DNA of 47,460 nucleotides from Gamarada debralockiae. Its lineage: Eukaryota > Ascomycota > Leotiomycetes > Helotiales > Hyphodiscaceae. Below, piece after piece: positions 32,735-43,360 of the stretch. Each line of letters begins with the position of its first letter. Position 1 is the first letter of the stretch. The translations under genes and the position numbers were made by a program. The stretch lies in contig NXFV01000524.1 of NCBI GenBank assembly GCA_002803225.1, positions 1 to 47,460 of the forward strand. The letters run 5' to 3'. Below the pieces are notes generated by a model. It made no database searches, had not been told where the DNA came from, and saw only the letters and a list, made by a program, of their open reading frames with translations.

Positions 32735-34069
32735 GATGAACTCGAGTAGTTTTGCCGCAGTAGATTGATGTGAAGATCGATGCTTCAAAGTACCAACAGA
32801 TAGGCAGCTATCACTCTGCTGGACGGATGCCTCGAATATAACCTTCCGCCATCTCGACAGTCTGGCAGTTCGGCTTTACCCCATCTCGTGCTTTCGTAGT
32901 TCTATTCATAATCTCGCTGCTATGTTCAGGGGTACTTTTGTTTGAACGTAGAGGGTAGCTTAGCCGCCTGGTCACCTTAATTGCCGTCCCTGTCGAAAAC
33001 GTAAACGCTCAACGAAATGATTGGCTGTTGCACGGCCACCTTTACGATTCAGCGAATCAGCGTTCACAGGTTGCAGAAAAGACATGGGCTTCAGCCATTT
33101 CAGCTGGGGTGGTGATTTGGTCTTCTAGAAGCCTTGTAGGGCTGAGCGGGTTGTAGTTGAGGCACCACTCAAGACATTGAGGCACGTAAAGAGTGGACGC
33201 ATGCCAATTGTGACGTTGAGAGATTGTTATCGCACTCTGGCGCTTACTGCTTTGGGATGCATCTACCGGAGCGCATTGGTCATAGCGCATACCGGGCTCT
33301 CCTCGCATGTGCCACACTTGGAAGTTTGGTTTCCGCGGAGGATATAGCTCCCCTTAGACAAAGGTGACTCCCACCTGATGTGGCTGAAATTTAGCCGTCT
33401 GAAGTCCCTGCAGCTCGATGAGTAGTGTACTCCCGCCTGAAACGTCCTATCCTCTCAATCCAAAGCCATTCCTCCCAGCTTGCACATCCTCGCCCAAAGA
33501 ACCCCTTTCAGAATAAAGCGGCTGTATTAAAAGCTAGAATTGTGTTGCGAGTCAGCCACAGTCATTGGATGTGTCGTTTGAACGATCCGATTGCGTTTCT
33601 CTATTTGTGATTATAGACGCTGCACATTCCGCCTGCTCGTACAACCCATCAACAGCAGCTGCAATTCATGATTGAAGAACATCTAGCCTGATCGGCCCTA
33701 TGTATTTGCCACTCGTACCAACTAGGGGTCAACGCAGAATTGCCAATAGCAGAGTGGCTCTCGGACTATCTAAACGAATGAGAGAAAAGGATCTGGGGTA
33801 ATTGCAGCATTAGGGTCACTGTGTGACTCGACAACGGAGAAGAAAAGTGCGTAGTAGAGAACGGCGCGCATATTTCGGTTCGCTTTATTATACTTTTGTG
33901 GTGGCTGCAGAGTCTCAAGCCCAGTCAAGTCCCAAAGTGCGTCAAAATTCCGAGCCTCATTGGCCCCAAACATTCGATTCGGGTGACGGTTGTGGCTGAC
34001 ATAATGTGCGTGCATGCAAGATCTATTCTGGAGAGTCTTTGTAATACGCAGTGTTTCATCAGCCGCACT
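32735..34069. other. Intergenic region, no gene seen
   Basis: Contains the promoter of the zinc-cluster gene on its left. The remaining frames lack an ATG or recognisable content; one open stretch at about 33770-34138 (minus) starts only at a TTG. Confidence 0.4.
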
Positions 34070-34360
34070 GACAAATTGAGGAAAGCCTGGCGAGAACCTC
34101 GCCAAAACAGGTCTTATGAGCAAAACAAAGAATAGCAAATTAATCGCTGCAAGTCATATTCCGTTCAGCTTGTTCAAAGCACTCCTCCACCCCCTAGTAA
34201 TTCCTATGTTACCACCTGGATGGACGAATTGAGGGGAGCCTGGTGAGAAACACGCGAAAGCGGTGAATGAGCAAGGAAAGAGCAAGAGGGGAAAGCAAAT
34301 TGATCAAACCTGTGATTCATATTCTGTTCAGCTTGTTCCGAGCATTCGCCGTCTCCCTGC
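34070..34360. repeat. Diverged tandem duplication
   Basis: The segment at 34070-34194 recurs at 34223-34360. Matching landmarks in the same order are GACRAATTGAGG, AGCCTGG, GAGCAA, a run to AGCAAATT, TCATATTC-GTTCAGCTTGTTC and AGCA. Copies differ by many substitutions and small indels. There is no coding content and no inverted termini. It lies between the 3' end of the metallopeptidase gene and the intergenic region. Confidence 0.7.
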
Positions 34361-34644
34361 CTAAATTCCAATTCGCCACATGATCACCGAAAGTCCTGCA
34401 GGTATTTGACATTTCTCTCGGACTTTGAGCTCAATTCCGAGAACCGTTTCAACAATGGACGCCGCACTTGCAAAAATTGATGGGGGACGCGGAATGGTCG
34501 GAGTGGGGTTGATACAAGAATGCCAGAGAAGAGAGGAACGACTTCAATTGCAGCTCTAATGATGTAAAACGAGTTTAATCCATGCCCAAATCAAGCCCCT
34601 AATGCATCCTCCAGTATGTCATCGCGGCTAGCCGAGCTCAATCA
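34361..34644. other. Downstream region of the metallopeptidase gene
   Basis: A short gap without visible features; it would contain the gene's 3' untranslated region and poly(A) site. Confidence 0.4.
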
Positions 34645-37600
34645 TCACTCCTCATCATCTTCTCCTGACACCAACGAGCCGGTCTCAGCATCATCTTCTT
34701 CCTCGGTCTCATCCTCGCCCTCATCTTCGTCGGCAGCTAGTCCATAGTCTGCTTGGAAGTGGGAGAGTGGCTGGACTTGTGTTTTGAATCCGGATTCGGT
34801 GAATCCTTTCACTATGCTCTGTGGAAGGTTAGTTATCTGAAACACACAGGGCACGAACGGGGGAAACGAGGTGGCTAGACTTACCTCCTCCAGAATCGGT
34901 GCACAAGTCACCACAACATTCGCTTTCCCTGGCAAGAAAGCGGGCAGCAGAACGTCCTTCATCACCTTCTTAATCTCCTCGACACTCGTCTCGCGAACCA
35001 TCTTCAACATCCGGATATTGTACTCGCTATCCACACCACGAATAACGCCATCCATGAAATGGAATTGTCCAGCTGCAGCCATCGTCGTTTGTTCATCGGC
35101 AAAGTACACAACGATGCCCGAAATCGCACCTTCAAGTGCATACTGCTCGAACTCTCTTGTGCCATCGATGAACTCCTCAATGACTTTCTTGCCAGCGGAA
35201 AATGCGCGGAAGGCGTCAGGCGAGCGGTAGACAGAGAATTGAATGAAGCCGCCGTCGGGATCGCGTTTGAATGAGGCGCCGTATGCGAGACCGGTGCCAC
35301 GGATGGCCGTCCAGAGTGGGCCTTCGACTGCTTCGAGGAAGGAGATTGCGACCAGAAGGGCGGGAAGAATCGGGTCGGTGTATGAGGTCGGTCCTTTGGC
35401 AGAAGAGAGACAGAATGAAGAGTCGATGGTAGACATGGGAATGACCACGGCACCATATTCTCCAGGGTTCTTACCGTCATGACTGAGTCGCTCGATTTGC
35501 TTGACGATGGGTAGCAAAGGTTTGGTGGTGTCCATGGATGAGACGAGGGATTCCCAGGCGGCGACTGGTTCGGGGAGGGTCTCGATGTTGGCAATCACCA
35601 GCGCTCGCATGTTGTCAAATGTAAATAGAGATTTGCGTATAATCTCCAGCCAGGAAAGGACAATCTTTGGGTCCTTGGCGAGAAGCTTCTTCAATCGTTT
35701 CATGTAGACCGCCTTCACCAATGTGCCTCGAGCTTTGACACTCGATTCATTCTCAAGATGGATGGCGACGTCGACAGCATACATCATGCTGTTGCCACTG
35801 CGCTTGGATTCGGGAATGTCGGCCAGGATCTTGGCAATACCTGCGTTCAGCCTGGTCTCATCAAAGATGCTGTCGAACATCATTGTTCGAATCCATTTGA
35901 TAGCTGCAGCGTACTTTTCGGGTTCGATCTGGAACTGGATAACGAGACCCTCACTGTCCCCCACACGTCCTCCTCCATTCATGGAGTAGCTGATGGTATC
36001 TTGTTCTAGTTCCGTGACAACTTGCTCGAACCCGATCCTCTCCCCACCACGCATGATTGGGGTATTGAAGAAGTTTTCCATAAACAAGGAAAGCAGTGGT
36101 CTATGTTCTGTTGGGATTTTGGAAGTGCCAAGCAGCAAGGTTAAATGAACGAAGTTTGTTGGAACATGTTCAAATTGCAAGAAAAGCGGCGAATCGGATT
36201 TGGATTTGTCGATGATATCCTGGATGGGCGTAGTTGATGTACCTAACTCCTTCGCAAGCCCGGACCGTGCGGTAATTGATTCGATGAAATGGATCGACTC
36301 AACGCCAGGAACTGGCCATTTTCGGAGAAGTGAGGCAGGTATCTCGAGGTCATTCTTAGCCATGGCTGCCTTCAGCTTCTCTCCCAACTTCGCAAGTCCA
36401 TCAGGACCAAGCTCCTTCTTCCTGGCTTCGATCCGTGCTTCCTCATTTGCCTTGTTCTTTTCGGCTAACTCTTTCGATGGCTTGCCAAGGATGGAGACGT
36501 GAGGAGCATCCGAGATCCACCTCTTCAGGAACTCTCTCCATTGTTGCTCGGTCCATGTCTCTAGGATATCGTACTCCTTAATGGTACCAAGATCTTTTAA
36601 AGTTGAGCCATCTCTCTTGCCAAATAGAAAATCGACGATGACACCGTTGGCGAAGAAATTGCCAGAGCCCTCAGCCTGGAACTTGATCTGTCTCTTTTCT
36701 CGCTTCAAGCAGTCCATCAAGTAGTTCATGTCGAGGGGCTTAGAAGCGACCTCCTTGAGAAGCTCGAAGAGGCGCTTCTCAACGAACTCGAGCTTTTCAG
36801 TTGCCACTCCGGTTGGTTGAAGCCAGATCACAGTATTTGGTCTAGCATCCCACCAATACGAGATTGCACTGGCAAGCTCTTCCTTCTCAACTATGACATT
36901 CTCCAACACTGAAACTGATGATCCAGCGAGGTATGTGAGAAGAACGGTTAGAGCTGATGTGAGAATCGGATCATTACAGTCTGGTCCAAACATCCCAACA
37001 AGGATATCTCCCATGGACTCGTCCTCTTCGGGGAATTGAATAGTCTCAACAACAGAATTTTTGAGTGGTTGTGGTTGAGGAGATTCTACCCAAGGTCTGC
37101 AAAATGTTAATACATCTCAAAATAATGGCATGGGGCAACTTGCCTCTTGAATGGCGTGTACAGCGGGGGAATGTCATCGAGTATACCGTCTTCGAAGTCG
37201 TCCAGAATCTGAAGAAGATCATCTTGGTCCACTTCCCCAACCAGAATCACGCAAAGATTTTTGGGTTGATACATCTCCTTGTGGAACGCTCGTATCCGCT
37301 CAGGGGTCAAGACACGCAGTGCTTCCATCAAGCCACCAGTCTCATACCGAAAACCAATATCTTTCGGATACAGAAGCTGCCGGGCTTTGATATCCATGAT
37401 CTCGCCGCCAGTGTTTTGAACGCCCTGCATCTCAGAATAGACCACGCCAGCATCATTTCCGTCGCCGTCGATATGATGAACCTCCGTGTAGCAGCCCTCG
37501 TCGGTCAATGTTGGTAAGATTACGTGCTCCAAATAGATCGGCAAGATTTGTGCAAAGCCTTCCCATCCAGCGGTGTCCAGAGTGTACGCAGTATGATCTG

Positions 37601-37901
37601 TTGCGGTCCAGGCGTTGGTGTTTGAATATGCCCTCGTTGCGATCTTGTCAAGAACTCCCTTGTACTGATAGCTTTTCGATCCCATGAACACGAGATGCTC
37701 TAAAGTGTGAGGTGATCCAGAGTTATCGAAGATCTCGGTTGCGAGTGTGAAGTACCCTTGAACTTTGGGACCCTTTTGGTCGACGACAACGACATGCATT
37801 CCAGTTCTGTCTGAGACATATTGAGAGATGTTCGCTGGTGCATATTCGGCTTTGAATTTCTGGATGGTCTTGAAATGCGTCTTTCTCGTTTGACTGAGCA
37901 T
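34645..37901 (-). CDS. M16-family zinc metallopeptidase (large cytosolic type)
   Basis: Exons 37901-37144, 37096-34885 and 34836-34645 give 1053 residues. The start MLSQTRKTHFKTIQKF is followed by the family-typical YVSDRTGMHVVVVDQKGP and FTLATEIFDNSGSPHTLEHL: HTLEH is the inverted HXXEH zinc site (about 62-66), with a distal glutamate expected in GVVYSEMQG. This matches the big uncharacterised fungal M16 peptidases related to yeast YOL098C, with tandem insulinase-type halves. Intron 1 is GC-AG. Intron 2 (34837-34884) is 48 nt and has no stop, so a read-through would add 16 residues. The C-terminus is very acidic (DEDEGEDETEEEDD). The frame is open upstream to an ATG at 38027, but a 5' leader intron there is more likely, and conservation starts at 37901. 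Confidence 0.88.
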
Positions 37902-38951
37902 CGTGAATATCTGTGAGGCAGTACGCCAATGAAGAAGTCTCTCGATAGAACTAGAAATGGACCTGATACCTGTTAGTGGGGATGTGCTGTCGCCAGAAGA
38001 AATATATAAGGTGAAGGGAGTGGCCATGTGTTATGATGAGACGCAGGCACAAGTAAAATGGTTCGAAGAACGAGTCGGTTCCAGATGAGACCCAGAAGCG
38101 TGAATCCCAGTTCATCAATCGCCCCTGTGGATTCAAGCAAGGAGGAGCTTTGAGCCGGGGACTTGCAGGTGGTCACGTGATGACTGAATAAAGCTTGAGA
38201 GCGAAGGACTTGTGTCAAAGGAGAGCTCTGGGGGCATACCAAGAAGAGTCTACCGCTTGGTAGAGGATAATGGCAATGACAGGAAGCAAGGCAGCAACAA
38301 CTATTGACCTCCCAGCTGACAAATGACCAGCCATGCGGATGATGCGGCAATTATAGCACAGGAAACCGAGTTGGGTTGAAGATCAAACAAGGGTATCATA
38401 AAGGAGGTATATGGTGATGGAAGTATTGGAGAATGAAGGTTGAGGACGGGTCCGCACCTTGATGTTCCACGAAGTGCAGGCTTCCTCAGCCTTGCGCACA
38501 ATGACTCAATTGGGAGAGTAAGCTCGCCAAGTCTGAAGAGCTGGGATGCGCCAGGAAGGCTGACTGGAGAGAAAACAACGAGAAGAACGAGTCGAAGAGA
38601 TCGTTGAAAGTCGTGAGCGGTATCGTGAAGTGGGAAATGTCCAAATATAGTAGACAAAGACCCTTTAGAGAATAATATCTCGGAGAATGGATTCGAGAAA
38701 TGTGATTGGTGAAGGAGACGCAAACGCCTTTGGCGCAAGGGCTAAACCTTAAATTACCGCGGGTCCAAAACAAGTTGTTCGCGCATCATTGGGAAAGTTT
38801 GGCAAGAGCTTCATTAGTCACTTCCACGTTGCAGACTGTGACCAGGTTTCGCATGGAGGGTAGAGCCATGTTTCTACTCTCCGCCTGCCATTTCCGCCCT
38901 TGATCCTCCCCATCCACGACAGGACTACAAACACCCATCGGCTCTGCCAAC
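37902..38951. promoter_or_regulatory. Divergent intergenic region
   Basis: It separates the starts of the metallopeptidase (minus) and the ZW10/Dsl1 gene (plus). A GTATCAGGTCC...CTCACAG pair just upstream of 37901 could be an intron in the metallopeptidase 5' leader. A CACGTG E-box-type palindrome lies near 38174. There is no convincing gene in between. Confidence 0.5.
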
Positions 38952-41900
38952 ATGTCCTCCTCGGATACCCATGCTCGAGTTGGAAAGGCGCTCGTCGATT
39001 TTGCTGTAAAATCGGAATATCCAGACGAGGAAACTGTGATTGCAGCTAATGTCGAAAGCTCGGCCCTGCCAGTTGCTTTGGAGCTTCTGAATAATGCCAG
39101 AGCATCTCTAGAGGTAAGCTCTTGTCCTTTGTCCCCACGCAGGCCAAGGCTCTACCTCTTCATACGCGCCTATGCTAATTTGTTCCCAGGATGAAATCCG
39201 CAAGACAAGCCTAGAAGTGGCCCCCGATGTCGACGCATGGATCGAGCATGCGAAGGCCCTCCAAGACGACTTCGAATCTTCGAAACGACTTGCAAACGAC
39301 ATCATTCGACAAGCGGAGGCCGATGAACAAAGGGAAGAGGTTGTGAAGGAGCAAGAAACCTATTTATCTTTTATGGAAACCGAGGTTGCGTTCAACAACC
39401 AGCTCCATGATGCATTGCTGTTAATACAAGAAGTCCACGAGTATTTGGAGACGGCGGAGGTACTTGTCAATGAGAGACAAATTTTGGAATGTCTGCAGCT
39501 TCTAGAAAGTAGGCTGGATACATACTGAAGCTCTGTAGAACAAGGTGGCTGACTGGCTCTACAGAATCATGGGCTTTAATCGCCAAAATACCTGCTAGTA
39601 GAACGACCCAGACTGTGAGGTTGCTCGATGCTAGATGCTTCGACTTGCGGGAAGTTGCCAATGACCTCCTCCGAAGTATCTGGGGAAATCTGATTGCTGT
39701 GGATCATGACGGCCGTCAAATCACTATAAACAAGGAGCTCGATGGTAGGTGCTTGACTTACCTCCAGCCTTGGCATCGCTGACAATTCAAAGGGGAAGCG
39801 ACAAATATACACGCTGCTATAACTTCCATGATAGCATATCGAAAACTCGAGAAGGAAGCCAAACAGTTTTGGGAACACTTGGATGATACCATACTGAAGG
39901 CTAGAACCGACCTTTCAAGAGGGACTCTCCGCTCCATCCATATTGAAGGAGTAAGCCCATTCAATCAACATAGCACGTATCTACCTGCTAACGAATATCA
40001 AGAACACCATCCGGGTTGGTGATGAGGCGGTAGACCCCACCATAGAGTCTTTGTTCATGACAATTGAAAATGTCATCCGATTTCTCGTTGAAAAGCTACC
40101 TTCGGAGTTCATAAAACCTTTATCCGATGCGATGATGCCCGATCTCGCGGCTCGTCTCAAAGACGTTTGGCTTGATACAGCAGTTCCGGCATCGTTGGAT
40201 GACATGCTTGAATATCAGAAGTCGTTGGCACAAGTGCATGAATTTGTGGAGAAGCTTGAATCGCTTTCTTGGCCTGGCGGCGATACCTTCAAGGATTGGA
40301 TCTCCGATGCACCCAAGATATGGATCAGTAAGAGGAGGGAGACTGCGTTGGACTGGACACGGAATCAATTAGCTTTAGGTAAGTTCATGTGTTTCGCTAT
40401 TGATATTTGTCCGATCATATCCCATGGACCTGGTTGAGATATTATTTCCCCATGTTTGCGTTTGTTGAGTCTATGCAAAAGTTGGTTCAACCCTAATGAC
40501 TTCATGTATAGGCATTGGCATTCCTCAATCTGCGGAGCACATCGAACGACAGATGGTTGGCAAAGACGAGAGGAAGCAAATTGCTGCGTCTGGAAACATG
40601 GTGACTCAGGATTGGGACGCGGCATGGGACAGCGAGGAAGAACCCTTGCCGCCAGGCACCAATCGTGCCTCCTTAGAAGAAGCCAGGAGAGCTAGTGAGG
40701 TACTCAGCCCCGAGCCAAACCCCGCCGCGACACCCGGAGCAACCGACGACGATGACGTCGCAGATGCTTGGGGCTGGGGTGACGAGGATGCAGTAGACGA
40801 GCCCACATCAGAAGGTGCTGTTGAGCCACCCCTACGAGAAAGCCTTACGCAGAACCGAACCAGTCCGGAAACGCGAGAGGTCACACTGTCCGAGAAGTAC
40901 AAGACCTCGTCTATCCCGCAGCCAGTATTCCAAACTGTAACTGGCATTTTCAATGATGGTGCGATGTTGACTGGTCCAGAGTGCGTATTCCATCGACCAT
41001 TCACCTACTTTTCTGACAAAATTTACAGGTTCGAGCATTCTCCTGTCACCCCCGCAGCACCAGTGCTCTTTAATCTACCCACCCTCGTCCTCGCGATGTA
41101 TCGAGCGGTGTCTCCATATTATTATGCCCATCACCAGAGTGGGAACATGTAAATCCTCTTCTCATGAATGATCACAGCCATCTAACATATTGCTAGGTTT
41201 ACCTACAATGACTCCATATGGCTTTGCGATAGACTTAGGGAGTTTCAGTTAGAATGGGAGAAACGAACCGATTTGACCTCTCGCGCTTATGGCAAGGTCA
41301 AGCTAGATCCGGAGATCAAAAATCTCGAGGGTTTCGGCAAGCGAGCTTATACAAACGAGCTGACTACTCAACGGACCGTCATTACAGACCTACTTGGAGG
41401 TGAGGACCCTTTGCTATATTATTTCTGCCGTCATTAATTGATTTCAGGCGCCCAAAACTTCTTCCAGCAGGACGGTTCTCTCAAAGGCGAGCTCGAGGAA
41501 GAGATCGACAGCGTCGTAAAGCACATCCGCACCGTAGCAACAGCTTGGAAGCCAATCCTTGCATACTCAGCCTGGGCGTCCTCAGTCGGCTCCCTCGTCA
41601 ATACCGTGGCCTCCAAAATAATCACCGACGTCTTCGATCTCAACGACGTCAGTGTCGACGAAGCCGAGCGTCTCGCAACTTTGATCGCCGAAGTCATCAA
41701 ACTCGACGACCTCTTCATTCGCCAACCCGACCCCAAAGCCCGGAATAACGGCACCAATGAAGACGATCCAGAACCTATACCGATGACAGCACAGTTCGCG
41801 GACAAGTGGATGAAGCTTAAATTCCTCAGCGAAGTGCTTCAGAGTAATCTGAACGATATTAAGTATTTCTGGTTTGAGAGTGACCTTAGTCTGTATTTTA

Positions 41901-42007
41901 CGGCGGAGGAGGTGGTGGAACTTATTGGGTTGAGCTTTGAGAATAATGCCAATGTTAGGCAGGCGATTAAGGAGATCAAGGAGAGGCCAAGGCCGAGCGT
42001 GGGATGA
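38952..42007 (+). CDS. ZW10/Dsl1-family vesicle-tethering protein
   Basis: Nine exons (38952-39113, 39190-39508, 39565-39744, 39793-39950, 40003-40378, 40512-40980, 41029-41148, 41197-41399, 41448-42007) encode 848 residues, all in phase. The helical N-terminal half follows the ZW10 pattern (DEIRKTSLEVAPDVDAWIEH, AKALQDDFESSKRLANDI, LLDARCFDLREVANDLL). An acidic middle (about 425-500) contains tryptophans in DWDAAWDSEEE and DAWGWGDED, like the Dsl1 'lasso' that binds coatomer. The C-terminal half has LFNLPTLVLAMYRAVSP and LVNTVASKIITDVFDLNDVS. In yeast, Dsl1 tethers Golgi-derived COPI vesicles at the ER; metazoan ZW10 also works at kinetochores. Exon 6 to 7 is separated by a 48-nt intron without stop codons. 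Confidence 0.88.
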
Positions 42008-42992
42008 TAGGGGATGGGGATCTCACTATAAGAAATCTTCTCCTTGACAAGCATATTTCGGCACTCTGCGGTTCATCAGTTGCCGTCTAGCAGTAGAGGT
42101 ATTCAGAGGATAATATGCTCTTTACTCAGACATACGGTGACTCGCGGCGATTTATCAAAGATTACACAGCTAGAATCCCTGGAAGCAGAGATAGAATATC
42201 GCATCAAAGACATACAGCTTAATGAAAACTTCCTAAAGAACAGGCTAGACGAGGGACTTCAAGTAACCTAGAAGTAGCGAGCAGCACTTTATATAATAGA
42301 GGAAGTAGCTATCGCGACAATGTTGAAGGAAGACAAGGAGAGCAGGGCTCTGACCGGATCTTCCTAGGGTATCTTGTAAGAGAGGTCTTTGGGATAAAGA
42401 GTGAGGTGGCATAACATTTGGTGACGAAGAGCCCACAAATGGAGAATGATGAAAGTTTCGAGCTAAGAAGCTGTCGAGGCTAGAAGTAGATGTTTTTGGC
42501 AGTAGAAGTGGAAGATATAGACAATAACGGCGCTTGCACCACTTGAATGCGATAGTGTAGTACAAGAGTCTGGTGATACAAAGTGGAGTAAACCTCTTGA
42601 GCAGGAATAAATCCCTGCTTGCATAGTTGAAATGTGATATGTAACAGTCTACTCTGCAATCATGCCTTGTCTTTGCACCGCCTTTGCTCAGGCTGGCCCA
42701 GGCACGGCTGAGGGCTGCATAGGGCTGTTCACCCTGTTCACACGGCGCGGCGTAATTATAGGCCCATCTCACGAGAAACTATCAACTTTTAATGAGGAGC
42801 CCCAAAGGTACCCCCGTCAGCCAGGCGTCCAGAATCTGTCATCACTATACATTAATAACCACACTGACACTGACGAGGCTTGCACTTTAGGGGGTTGTTT
42901 TCGTCTCTCCGTGCGTTTTAGCCAAGGTCTAAAGCCTAGACTAGTGAGCGGGGACCTGTTTTCATTACATATATTTTCGAATTGAAAGTAAT
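42008..42992. other. Intergenic region, no gene seen
   Basis: Frames on both strands carry no recognisable content. This may be the 3' region of the ZW10/Dsl1 gene followed by decayed sequence leading into a possible LTR. Confidence 0.4.
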
Positions 42993-43280
42993 TGTTAAAA
43001 CAGGAGCTGTTCTGAATAGCATCACTTAGGCTAAGCTGGTCAGATGACCCGGAACCTTCGGTATTACGTGACTAGGGAAAATCACTCCTAGGTTGGCGAC
43101 AGATAGCTACGTGAGGAAGTTACGTAGTATTACATATATAACTTCTATGCATATACAACAAGGGAGGACGAGCTTATCTTACCTCCTTAATCTGTACGAA
43201 TACAATCACTCCAAACCCCTACCTTGGCCTTAGCTTCCATTGTGCCTGTTGCTCTTATTACTAGTTTTGCCTCTTACAAA
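42993..43280 (+). mobile_element. Possible copia-type solo LTR
   Basis: It starts TGTTAAAACAGGAGC, has a TATA box (ACATATATAACTTC, about 43132-43145) in the right place for an LTR promoter, and ends near CCTCTTACA. Twelve bases later an ATG opens a short peptide MSSELTRFNG, reminiscent of copia-type gag starts, then quickly meets stops. No second LTR is present in the window, so the assignment rests on architecture only. Confidence 0.35.
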
Positions 43281-43360
43281 TCATTCTTATATGAGCTCTG
43301 AACTTACTCGTTTCAACGGTAATTATTAAAAAGAATAGTGAGCTTTTATTTTGAATTTAA

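Noticed and set aside
33770..34138. Minus-strand frame with a hydrophobic start like a signal peptide
   Set aside because: It begins at TTG rather than ATG, overlaps the diverged direct repeat, and shows no recognisable motif.
38301..38773. Overlapping minus-strand frames upstream of the metallopeptidase
   Set aside because: No family resemblance and they overlap each other in different frames; the region is better explained as a divergent promoter and leader.
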